This document shows, piece after piece, positions 54,333 through 63,206 of a DNA stretch of 64,000 bases. The stretch comes from Magnetococcales bacterium. Lineage in GTDB: Bacteria > Pseudomonadota > Magnetococcia > Magnetococcales > Magnetaquicoccaceae. The notes beneath the pieces were generated by a model, which did no database searches, had not been told where the DNA came from, and saw only the letters and a list, made by a program, of their open reading frames with translations. Numbering within the stretch: the first letter of the stretch is position 1; the number at the start of each line of letters is the position of its first letter. The stretch covers positions 1 to 64,000 of the forward strand of contig JADGBT010000018.1 in the NCBI GenBank assembly GCA_015231375.1. The letters run 5' to 3'. The translations under genes were made by a program, and so were the position numbers.

Positions 54333-56264
54333 TCAATCCACCAGATCACACTCCGGCATGGTCTTGCGGATGGCCGCGCGCACCATTTCGTTGCCGAAGG
54401 TGATGAATCGGCGTCCTGCCCGTTCCGTCACCTTGAGCAATCCGGCCTGATCCAGATGGGAGACCACCGCCTCGGAGGCTGTGGAATCCCCATGCAGATT
54501 CCAGGCGCACACCTGTTCCAAGGAGACCTCCCGATTGCTGGCCGCCAGGGCGCGAATCAGCTTCCAATCCATGCCTACCAACGCGTGCAACCGTTCCATC
54601 ACCATGCACAACAAGGATTCCGGGAACAAGTCATGGGCGCGGATCGTCTCCTGGAGGGCCGATTTCTTCATGCCGGCCAGATGGTTGGCGATCTCCACGG
54701 CGAACAGGGGCACGCCCCGGCTCCATTCGAGCAACACATCGATCTGCAACGCGTCGAGTCGTTTGGCCACGGGCATCTGTTTGAGCAAGCGCAGGATCTC
54801 CCGGTTGGGCAGACGCTGCAACGACAGCATGTGCATGGCTGGCTGATTGGCCAACACGCGCAGTTCCGCCTTGCGGCCCACACCCAGCAGCCAGACGCGG
54901 GTACCGTTCAAACGCTGGGCCAGACCCGGCAGCAACAGCCGGGAACATGGATCCATCCATTGCAGATTGTCCAGATACAGCACCACAGCCCCGGCCGAGA
55001 CCGGCATGACCCCGACCAGAAAATCCAGCAGATCCTCGTAAAGCGCATCCCCGGATTGCATGCGGGGCACGGGTTCCTTCTCCTGGATCAAGGCGAGAAA
55101 CCGCTTGCCGCTGCGGTTGAGGGGAGCGGGCAGCAGGTTCACCCACACCTCCAACTGCTCCCAGCGTTGCGCGGGCGTCAAGCCGGGATCGGCGCGGGCC
55201 AGACTCTCCAGCACCGGCAGGAACGGATGCAGCGGCACCTGTCGCACCACGGTATGACACGCACCCGCCAACCAGCGGATCTCCTTGCGGGCAGCCGTCT
55301 CCAACTGCAACTGCTGCACCAGACGGGTGGCGCCGAACCCCGCCTCTCCCACCACCAGGGTGGCTTCGGACAGGCTGTTCAGCGTCTTGGAGAGTCGGCG
55401 ATGCAGCTCTTCGAGTTCGGTATCCCTGCCAACGAAATGGGGATCCAAAGCCCAATCCTGTGCGACGAACTCATGACCCGACAAGGCCCCGCAACCCGAG
55501 AACAGCGGTGAAATCGCCCCGTGGCGCACAAACAGCCGACCCAGGGAACGGGAGGTCTCCGCCGACAGTCTGATGCCGTGTCCGATGACCACGAGGGGCG
55601 TTCCGCCGCTGTCGGGCAGGGTCAACTCGCCCTGGATGGTGGTGGTTTTTCCATCCGAGCAGGTGATCACCGGCACCGAATAGATGGTGATCTCCACCGC
55701 CGGCCATTCGGAAAACAGCCCGGACCATTCCGGATCCAAGGATTCCACCACCATGCCCGCGCAACAGACCGCCCGCAGGGCGTCGTCTTCGCGCATGAAA
55801 CGCACCCCGAACAGCAGCAGCGGACCTTCGATGCTGCCCTGCACCACCCCCTCGAAACGCCGCGCCGCCTGATCGCACGCCTCCCGGATCTGACGATTGA
55901 GCCGATTGAACCGTTCGCCTCCGAGCCGATGCAGCAACTCGCGGGCGGAACGGGGCCGGATCTGCACGCAGTGCATGGGTTGCATGGCCGCCAGGGAGAC
56001 GACCGCCTTGACGGGAGCCCGGCCCCGGACAGGCTCGTCTTCTTTCAGGGAGGTCAAAAAGAAAGACTCCTCTTCGGCGCGGGTGACCATTTGCGCCGCC
56101 TTGGTTCGGTTGTTGACCTTGAGACGCCGAAAAATCTCCACCAGATGCTGTTTGACCGTGCCGTCGGAAATATCCAGTCGTCTGGCCACCTCCTTGTTGC
56201 TGCATCCGGTCTGGATGAGTTTCAGGATCTCGATCTGACGTTTGGTCAAAGGCAACTGGTCCAT
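54333..56264 (-). CDS. LuxR-cyclase-like-NTPase regulator with degenerate P-loop
   Basis: A 643-residue regulator. A LuxR helix-turn-helix stands at the N-terminus (LTKRQIEILKLIQTGCSNKE, about 5-60). Next (about 85-245) is a domain resembling class III cyclases (GSIEGPLLLFGVRFMREDDA) without visible catalytic residues. An AAA/STAND-type NTPase domain follows (HFVGRDTELEELHRRL at 276-291). Its Walker A reads GEAGFGAT at 306-313, so the essential Lys is Ala312; Walker B is LYLDNLQWMD. ATP hydrolysis is unlikely. It lies 30 bases after the HlyD-like gene and is probably part of the secretion operon. Confidence 0.85.
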   Translation of the reverse strand: MDQLPLTKRQIEILKLIQTGCSNKEVARRLDISDGTVKQHLVEIFRRLKVNNRTKAAQMVTRAEEESFFLTSLKEDEPVRGRAPVKAVVSLAAMQPMHCVQIRPRSARELLHRLGGERFNRLNRQIREACDQAARRFEGVVQGSIEGPLLLFGVRFMREDDALRAVCCAGMVVESLDPEWSGLFSEWPAVEITIYSVPVITCSDGKTTTIQGELTLPDSGGTPLVVIGHGIRLSAETSRSLGRLFVRHGAISPLFSGCGALSGHEFVAQDWALDPHFVGRDTELEELHRRLSKTLNSLSEATLVVGEAGFGATRLVQQLQLETAARKEIRWLAGACHTVVRQVPLHPFLPVLESLARADPGLTPAQRWEQLEVWVNLLPAPLNRSGKRFLALIQEKEPVPRMQSGDALYEDLLDFLVGVMPVSAGAVVLYLDNLQWMDPCSRLLLPGLAQRLNGTRVWLLGVGRKAELRVLANQPAMHMLSLQRLPNREILRLLKQMPVAKRLDALQIDVLLEWSRGVPLFAVEIANHLAGMKKSALQETIRAHDLFPESLLCMVMERLHALVGMDWKLIRALAASNREVSLEQVCAWNLHGDSTASEAVVSHLDQAGLLKVTERAGRRFITFGNEMVRAAIRKTMPECDLVD

Positions 56265-56294
56265 GCGGGTTCCCCGATCAGGCCTTCATCGTTG

Positions 56295-57659
56295 TCAAGG
56301 TTGGGCCGAAAAGTGACCTTTCAGTGTCTGCCAGATCGACACGAATCCATCGAGCGTGGAAACATGCCGTTCCGGACGGGTCAACGGATTGAGAATGTAA
56401 GACAAAATGGAACGGCGTCCGGAAATGATGTCAACGTCCGCCTTCATGCCCGGCAGAATGGCCCGTCCCTCGGCCGGATCCCCGACAAAGGCCCGCGCGG
56501 GCTTGACGATTCCCTGATACGAGACATTGCCATCCGGATCCATGCGGGTGAACGGCGAGATGGACATCAAACGCCCTTCGACTCCGCCGAAACGGCTGAA
56601 TTCATAACTGGTCACCCGGATGGACACCTCCTGTCCGGTCCGGACATACCCCATATCCTTGGGAGCGATGTTGAGGGCCAATTGGAGATCGTCGGTCAGG
56701 GGCACAATCTCCATCAACACATCCCGAGGATTGAACACCGATCCCAGGGTCCACACGCGGGAATCCTGCACCCGTCCATCGATGGGGGCGTGGACATCCA
56801 GGTTGTGTTTCCGATCCATCTGACGTTCGAGCAGGGTCTTGACCTGGGAAATCTCGTTTTGAATGGTGCCGAGTTCCTGATTGGCCTGATTGCGCAACTC
56901 TTTTTCATACACCCCTTTTTTCGCCAGCACCTCTTCCAGCGCGCCCTGGTTTTGTTTGATCTGGACGAGCAGGGTCTTGCCCTTGCCTTCGCTCTCCAGG
57001 TAAACCCGCCTGGACTCCAGTTGCGAAAGCCGGGAGACCAGTTTCTTCTTGCCCAGATTCTCTTGCAATGCCATCAGATCGGCATTGACGGCCACACTTT
57101 TTTCCATGTTGCGCAGGTTCTGGGTGGCCAGTTCGATTTCGGTGCGCTTTTGCTGAATCTGGGTCTCGAACACCCACAAACTTTTCTGACGCACCTGGTT
57201 CTGGGTATCCAGCAACGCCCGCTGCTCCCGGACCACATCAGCGTACCTGGCCGGAATTTCGGAAAAATCGGGTTCCGTCCCCTTGAGGAAGGCCTCCTGA
57301 CGGATGGCTCGGGCCTTCAATCCCATCAAGCGGGCCTCCACCTGTCGTTCTTCGGCATCGGTCACGCTGTTTTTCAGTCTGACCAGCAAGGCCCCCTTCG
57401 AGACCACCTGACCGTTGACCGCGTGAATCCCGGTGACGATGCCCCCTTCCGGCGGATGGATGCGCTGCACGCCGTGAATGGGCAGAAACTCTCCGGCGGC
57501 CTTGACCGCCTCGTTGACCTGAACGGTGGCGGTCATCCACAACAGCAGCACCGTCAGAAACAGGGTGCCGGCCAGAATCGCCTTGACCTGCCAGGAGACA
57601 CCAGTCTCCTCCAGGATGTGGGCTTCGCTGAGATGTCTGGAAAAACGATTCTGCAACAT
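56295..57659 (-). CDS. HlyD-family membrane fusion protein 1
   Basis: A 454-residue type I secretion adaptor. One membrane segment near 29-49 (AILAGTLFLTVLLLW) is followed by the lipoyl half-motif (HPPEGGIVTGIHAVNGQVVSKG), a long coiled-coil hairpin (about 110-300) and the C-terminal HlyD beta domain (FVGDPAEGRAILPGMKADV). It spans the periplasm to link the inner-membrane ABC exporter to a TolC-like channel, not encoded here. The ATG at 57659 has GAGGAC seven bases upstream. It starts 31 bases after the ABC gene. Confidence 0.93.
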   Translation of the reverse strand: MLQNRFSRHLSEAHILEETGVSWQVKAILAGTLFLTVLLLWMTATVQVNEAVKAAGEFLPIHGVQRIHPPEGGIVTGIHAVNGQVVSKGALLVRLKNSVTDAEERQVEARLMGLKARAIRQEAFLKGTEPDFSEIPARYADVVREQRALLDTQNQVRQKSLWVFETQIQQKRTEIELATQNLRNMEKSVAVNADLMALQENLGKKKLVSRLSQLESRRVYLESEGKGKTLLVQIKQNQGALEEVLAKKGVYEKELRNQANQELGTIQNEISQVKTLLERQMDRKHNLDVHAPIDGRVQDSRVWTLGSVFNPRDVLMEIVPLTDDLQLALNIAPKDMGYVRTGQEVSIRVTSYEFSRFGGVEGRLMSISPFTRMDPDGNVSYQGIVKPARAFVGDPAEGRAILPGMKADVDIISGRRSILSYILNPLTRPERHVSTLDGFVSIWQTLKGHFSAQP

Positions 57660-57690
57660 GAGCGTCCTCGAAAGACAAACCATCCAGGGA

Positions 57691-60600
57691 CTAGACAAAC
57701 GACCGGGGCAACAATTTTTCCACCTCGCCCGGAGGAGCGGCGGCGCGCAGATAGCCCCGATCCAGGTAAAGCACGAAATCCGCCATTTTCAGATGACTGG
57801 GCCGATGGGTGACGATGAAGACCGTGGTCTTGCCCCGCATCTCCTCCACCGCCTGACGAAACAGGGCTTCGCTTTTGGCGTCCATGTTGTTGGCCGGTTC
57901 GTCGAACAGCATGATGGAACAGTTCTTCAGCAAGGCGCGCGCCAGGGAGAGTCGCTGCTTGAAGCCCGCCGACAACTGATCGCTGCGGCTGTCTTGGAGT
58001 CGGGTGTCGAAACCCGACGGCATCTGAAGAATCTCTTCCAGCAGTCCGGCGCGGGCGGCGGCGGCGTGCAGTTCCGCGTCGCTGGCTTCGGGACGGACCA
58101 GACGCAGGTTCTGGGCCACCGTGCCAAAAAACACGTCACACTGCTGGGGCAGATAGCCGATGGCGTGGCGCAACTGCAAGGCGTTGATCTGGCGGATGTC
58201 GTTGTTGTCGATCAGCACGCTGCCGGCCTGGGGATCGTAAAGTCCGAGGATCAGTTTAATCAAGGTGGACTTGCCCGAACCGTTGGAACCGATCACCGCC
58301 ACCACCGATCCCGGGGGCACACGAAAACTGACACCCACCAAGGCGGGTTCGGCGTCGTTGGTGTAGCGGAACGAAACGCGGGCAAAGGCGATCTCTCCCT
58401 TGAAGTCCTTGCGGGCGGTGTGGACCTGACCATAGCCCCGTTCCACCTTGAGTTCCATCAGCCGGTCCAACTGGTTGACGCTGTTGGAGATGCCAACGAT
58501 CTTGTTGATGCCCAGGAAAAAGGTCTGCAACGGCGAAAGAATCCGCCAGGTGATCAGCATGGAGGCGATCACCGCGCCGGTATTCTGGACATCCGACGCG
58601 ACCACGGTGCGGGCGGTATCGTTCATGACTGCGACACCGGCCAGCATGGTCAGCAGTCGCGCCAGGGTGGTCATGTGGTTGGAGATCATCGCGAGCTTGA
58701 AAGAGGCCAGGGTCGCCTTGCCGGAAAGCTCCCGGAAACGGTCGAACCAGATCTCTTCCGAGTGGGTGCTTTGAATGGTCTGGATGCGGCTGAGGGCCTC
58801 GGTGAGAAACGCCTGCAACTGGGAACTGTACTGGGACGCGAGCGCGGAACGTCTCTGGATCACCGGCATCAGGGCCACAGCCACCACCACCATGGCCACG
58901 ATCAGCAGCACCATCAGACCGATCACCTTGGGACTGATGAAGCTCAACACGATCAAGAACAGCAAGGTGGTGGGAATATCGTACAGCAGCATGGCCAGCG
59001 GACCGGTCAGAATCTCCCGGACCACCTCCAAAGAACGGATGCGGGAGACCTGATTGCCCGCCGAGACCTGTTCGGTCAGGTTGGAAGGCAGCCCCAGGAT
59101 CTGATTGAGAATGACGCTGCTCAAGGCCCGTTCCAGTTTGGTGCCGATGTAGGCCAACAGATGGAGCCGATGCACGCGCAGCGCGCCATCGATCATCAAG
59201 GCCAGAATGGTTCCTGCCAACATGACCACACCGGTGGAAATCGAGCCGGTGGGAATCACCCGGTCGTAGACCACCATGACGTAAATCGGCATGGAAGAGG
59301 CCATGATGTTGCCGATGATGGTGATCCCCATCAGGTTCCAGACCAGGGAACGAAACAAGGACAACTGGGAACGCACCCAGCTTTGCGGCAAGGTCACGGT
59401 CTCTTGCTGAGAGGAGAAGAAAAACGCGGTCCCATGGCCCCGCAATTCGGTCTCGATGGTCTCCCCGCTCTCCCCGTCCAGGATCTTCATCCGCGACTGT
59501 TTGTATTTTTCGAGCACCACCACCATGCGTCCGCTGTCGAAAGCGAACAGGAACGGAGCCAAACGGGCATCGATGTTCTGAACGCGACCACGATCCATTT
59601 TATGCTTGAAATTCAAATTGGCCATGATGTTGCACAGGCCGGTCAGATCCAACTGGTCCAGCAGGTGGGGCAGGGATTCAGCCAGTTGCCGACCGGTCCC
59701 GCGCCACTGCAACCCCTCCAGCAGTCCGCGCAGACACCAAGTGAAACGGTTGGTGGTGGGGATGCTGTCCATGTAGGCATGCCAACTGGCGAACTGTCCA
59801 CCCGGGATGATGCCGTTTGCGGTGGATGCCGGTTCCGTCTCCGGTTCCATCACGGTCTCCTGCGAGACCGACTCCGTGGCCAGAGGGGCAGCCGAGACGA
59901 CTTCGGGCCGGGGGACCGCTTCCGGCGCCGCAGGCGGCTGAACCGGATTCAAGGCGTCCATGAAATGGGCCAACGGCACCAGAGCGCCATCCTGGAATTG
60001 ATAACACCGGTCGGTGATGCGCAACAGCGAAGGACGCTCGGAAACCAGCAGGATGGTGGTGTTGGTCTTCAGTTGTTCCAGATAATTGCGCAGCAGAATG
60101 TCGCCCACCGAGTCGATGGCGGTGTTGGCTTCGTCGAACAGCAGAATTTTCGGTTGCTTGACCAGAATGCGGATGATGGCGATGCGCTGGATCACGCCTG
60201 CGGGCAGAATATCCGAAACCCCTTCGCCGATAGGGGTTTGATACCCCTTGGGCATGCGGGCCACGATGGCATCCAGACCCAGTTCGGCGGCAATGCTCAA
60301 GGCCAGCTCATTGCGGGATTCGTCGAACAAGGTGAGATTTTCCAGCAGGGTGGCGTTGAACAGCACCCCGGTCTGAGGCACATAACCGATGGCGTCGTGC
60401 AGATGAACCGGCAGGGAGTCGCGATTCTTGCCATCCACCAGCACCGCCCCTTCGCTGGGCATGACCGCGCCGGAGATGAGTTTCAGCAAAGTGGTCTTGC
60501 CTTCGCCGCTTTTGCCGATCAAACCGATGCACTCACCGGGATTGACCTCCAGCGACAGGTTTTTCAAGATCACCAGGTCATCCCCCACCCGACAGGTGAC

Positions 60601-61683
60601 ATTCTGCAAAGCCAGAGCGCCTTCCATCTGCTCGAATCCGCTGGACTCCTCGGCGAGGGGACGCTGGGGCAGGGTGAAGAGTTCCAGAATTTGTTGTCTG
60701 GCCAGTCGCGTGGACTGCAAACGGGTCCAGCCCCGCACCAGGGTTTGCAGAGGTTGCAGGATCCGTCCGGACAGCATGGTGCAGGCGGCCAGACCACCGG
60801 TGGTCATGTCGCCGTGGATCACCTGAATGGCACCCAGCCCCACAATGATGGCGGTGGTGGTCTGACCGGCGAACGACGAAAAAGCCGGAATCAATCCGCC
60901 CCGGAAAATGATGTCGTAGGTATGCCGCAGACTGGAAAGCTGCAACATTTCGTAGCGGCGCAGCATCAGGGGTTCCATGGCCAGGGACTTCACGGCATGG
61001 ATGCGGCTCAAGGTTTCGGTAATGAAGCTGAAGCGGCGTTGGTTCACCTTCAGGTCGGTATCCAGGGTTTGGCGCAACCGTTCGCCCATCACCGTGGAAA
61101 ACACCGAAATGAGCACCACCGTGAAGATCGGCACCAGCACCAAGATGCCGCCGATTTTGTAGATCATGAACAGGAACAACAACAAAAAAGGCAGATCGAA
61201 CAACGCGATCATCGCCTGTCCGGAGTACAGTTCGCCGATGGTATGGATGGCGTTCATTTGTTCCAGGTACTTGGCCCCATCCACCCGCTCGAACTCTCTG
61301 GGTTCGGCGAACAGCAGTCGGCGCAGCAGCCGACAACTGCCCCGGTGAATGAAGCGGGCCCCGACCCATCCCACCACGTGGGAACGCAACGTCTGGATGA
61401 CGCTTTCCACCACCAGGGCCACCAGCACGGTGATCACCAGCATGGAAAGGGTACTGAGCGCCTGATTCGGAATGATCCGGTTGAACACCTGCATCAGCAG
61501 CAAGGGGACCATCAATCCCAACAGGTTGATGAGCAACGAGGTCACCCCCAGCACCATCACCGTGCTGAACTTCCCGGCCCCTTCAGGAAGACCTCGGATA
61601 TCTTTCGGCATCTGTTTTCCAAACGACCATAGCCACCCCCCGGATGAGGAGTCGTTTTGATTAATGTTCTTTGAACGCATCAT
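57691..61683 (-). CDS. Fused tandem type I secretion ABC exporter
   Basis: A 1330-residue protein joining two exporter halves. Half 1: membrane domain (about 36-330) and NBD1 with Walker A GKSGEGKTT (390-398), signature LPAGVIQ (493-499) for LSGGQ, Walker B LLFDE (514-518) and Glu549 instead of the switch His. Linker about 570-640. A C39-like domain without catalytic Cys/His (about 640-760) precedes half 2: membrane domain (about 775-1075) and NBD2 with Walker A GSNGSGKST (1132-1140), LSAGFKQ (1237-1243), Walker B Asp-Glu (1261-1262) and His1293. Usual LapB/HlyB exporters are homodimers of half this size. Only site 2 looks fully catalytic. The start overlaps the upstream HlyD gene by 23 bases; ATG at 61611 is an alternative. 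Confidence 0.93.
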   Translation of the reverse strand: MMRSKNINQNDSSSGGWLWSFGKQMPKDIRGLPEGAGKFSTVMVLGVTSLLINLLGLMVPLLLMQVFNRIIPNQALSTLSMLVITVLVALVVESVIQTLRSHVVGWVGARFIHRGSCRLLRRLLFAEPREFERVDGAKYLEQMNAIHTIGELYSGQAMIALFDLPFLLLFLFMIYKIGGILVLVPIFTVVLISVFSTVMGERLRQTLDTDLKVNQRRFSFITETLSRIHAVKSLAMEPLMLRRYEMLQLSSLRHTYDIIFRGGLIPAFSSFAGQTTTAIIVGLGAIQVIHGDMTTGGLAACTMLSGRILQPLQTLVRGWTRLQSTRLARQQILELFTLPQRPLAEESSGFEQMEGALALQNVTCRVGDDLVILKNLSLEVNPGECIGLIGKSGEGKTTLLKLISGAVMPSEGAVLVDGKNRDSLPVHLHDAIGYVPQTGVLFNATLLENLTLFDESRNELALSIAAELGLDAIVARMPKGYQTPIGEGVSDILPAGVIQRIAIIRILVKQPKILLFDEANTAIDSVGDILLRNYLEQLKTNTTILLVSERPSLLRITDRCYQFQDGALVPLAHFMDALNPVQPPAAPEAVPRPEVVSAAPLATESVSQETVMEPETEPASTANGIIPGGQFASWHAYMDSIPTTNRFTWCLRGLLEGLQWRGTGRQLAESLPHLLDQLDLTGLCNIMANLNFKHKMDRGRVQNIDARLAPFLFAFDSGRMVVVLEKYKQSRMKILDGESGETIETELRGHGTAFFFSSQQETVTLPQSWVRSQLSLFRSLVWNLMGITIIGNIMASSMPIYVMVVYDRVIPTGSISTGVVMLAGTILALMIDGALRVHRLHLLAYIGTKLERALSSVILNQILGLPSNLTEQVSAGNQVSRIRSLEVVREILTGPLAMLLYDIPTTLLFLIVLSFISPKVIGLMVLLIVAMVVVAVALMPVIQRRSALASQYSSQLQAFLTEALSRIQTIQSTHSEEIWFDRFRELSGKATLASFKLAMISNHMTTLARLLTMLAGVAVMNDTARTVVASDVQNTGAVIASMLITWRILSPLQTFFLGINKIVGISNSVNQLDRLMELKVERGYGQVHTARKDFKGEIAFARVSFRYTNDAEPALVGVSFRVPPGSVVAVIGSNGSGKSTLIKLILGLYDPQAGSVLIDNNDIRQINALQLRHAIGYLPQQCDVFFGTVAQNLRLVRPEASDAELHAAAARAGLLEEILQMPSGFDTRLQDSRSDQLSAGFKQRLSLARALLKNCSIMLFDEPANNMDAKSEALFRQAVEEMRGKTTVFIVTHRPSHLKMADFVLYLDRGYLRAAAPPGEVEKLLPRSFV

Positions 61684-62986
61684 GGACAGTATTGAACACC
61701 GGTTTCCAAAGAATTTCGATGACCCGCCGCTGATCCAGGGTGATGTCCACCTGGGCCAACATGCCAGGGAGAATGGGATTTTTGCCGGGCTCCTCCCCGA
61801 GATAGGCTTTTTCCAGCGTGATGATGCCCTTGTAATAGGCTTGTTTCTTCTCGTCGAGCAGGGTGCTGGGTGAAACCGCCGTCAGGGTGCCGAGAACGCG
61901 CCCAAAATAGACGAAGGAATAACTGCTCAATTTGATGGCCACCGGAGAACCGACGCGGACACGACCCACATCCTGAGGCGAAATATGCACCTCGATCTGC
62001 ATCCGATCGGCCATGGGGACGATTTTGGCCAGCACCCCGCCGGGAGCGATGACCTTGGAGGTGATGTTCACCTCCTGGACAATGCCCGCCACCGGCGCGC
62101 GGATCTCCAGGCGGGCCGACCGGTCCACCATTTCGAGGCGCTGCTCCCGCACCTGGGCCAGTTCGTTGGTGACGCTGGTCAATTCGTCATTGGCCAGTCG
62201 CCGTCCGTCGGCTTCCACCTGATTGAGGCGACTGGTGGCCTCGGCGATGGCACCCTGAATGTTTTCGATCTGTTTGTGGATCCGTTTCACCTCGCCTTGC
62301 GCGGTTTCACTCGCCTTGAGGGTCTCCAGGTAGACAATGCGCGATACCGCTTTCTTCTCCAGCAGGGTCTTGCGGATTTCCAGCATGTTGGCGGTCAGGG
62401 CAACCTGACCACGGGCGGTTTCCAGGGCGGCCTGCAAGGATTGCCGTTCGGAGTGGCGCTGGGCGATCTGGGCGTGGATGACCTGTTTGTTGTTTTCCAG
62501 GGCCAGCACCTGATCGGCGTACACCTGACGCTGCCCATCGGCCAATCCCTTGAAGCGTTCGGGAATCCCCGAGAAATCAGGCTCCTCCCCCCGTGCGAAA
62601 GCCCGCGCCCGCAGCGCCCGCGCCTGCAAACCGGCGATGCGGGCATCCACCTGTTCCAGCTCGGCGTTGACCTGGGTGCCATCCATGCGAAACATCACCT
62701 GACCCGCCTCCACCAGGGTATTGTCTCGCACCCTGATTTCGTCGATGATCCCCCCTTCCAGATGCTGCACCACATGCACCGAACCGGTGGGAATCACCTG
62801 ACCCGGGGCGTGCGCCACCTCTTGCAGTTTGGCCACAAACGACCACAGCAACAACGGCAGAAAAACGAGCAGCACGATTTTCCACGTATCGGCAATCAAG
62901 GCGGGCGCAGCCACATCCCGATCGTTGCCCATGATCTCCAAAGGACGGATATGGGTCGGAATGGATTTGACGGGAAAAATTTTCAT
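61661..62986 (-). CDS. HlyD-family membrane fusion protein 2
   Basis: A 441-residue adaptor with one membrane segment at about 35-52 (WKIVLLVFLPLLLWSFV), the lipoyl half-motif (LEGGIIDEIRVRDNTLVEAG), a coiled-coil (about 105-290) and the C-terminal region (YLGEEPGKNPILPGMLAQVD). It is a paralogue of the other adaptor; both contain a similar EPDFS-IP segment after the lipoyl domain. This is the first gene of the secretion operon. The ATG at 62986 lacks a clear ribosome site. Two distinct adaptors suit an asymmetric exporter. Confidence 0.93.
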   Translation of the reverse strand: MKIFPVKSIPTHIRPLEIMGNDRDVAAPALIADTWKIVLLVFLPLLLWSFVAKLQEVAHAPGQVIPTGSVHVVQHLEGGIIDEIRVRDNTLVEAGQVMFRMDGTQVNAELEQVDARIAGLQARALRARAFARGEEPDFSGIPERFKGLADGQRQVYADQVLALENNKQVIHAQIAQRHSERQSLQAALETARGQVALTANMLEIRKTLLEKKAVSRIVYLETLKASETAQGEVKRIHKQIENIQGAIAEATSRLNQVEADGRRLANDELTSVTNELAQVREQRLEMVDRSARLEIRAPVAGIVQEVNITSKVIAPGGVLAKIVPMADRMQIEVHISPQDVGRVRVGSPVAIKLSSYSFVYFGRVLGTLTAVSPSTLLDEKKQAYYKGIITLEKAYLGEEPGKNPILPGMLAQVDITLDQRRVIEILWKPVFNTVHDAFKEH

Positions 62987-63206
62987 AATCTGGCGTATAG
63001 GCTGGAAAAGTTCTGAGATTGCCCATCATTGATACGAGTGTTCATCAATCATCACTCCCTTGTCCGTATCATGGTATAGAAAACACAAGATGGCAAGGAC
63101 TCGACCCGGCACCCCTTGACAAAGGCATGCGGATTGATCATTCAAGATTCATTATTGCATTTCAGGGTATCGACATGACCCCGTTTAATGAAAGAGAGAT
63201 ACTCGC

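Noticed and set aside
57526-61632. A 1368-codon open frame on the plus strand opposite the ABC exporter
   Set aside because: The minus strand encodes a complete exporter with all motifs. The plus frame is His/Gln-rich low-information translation.
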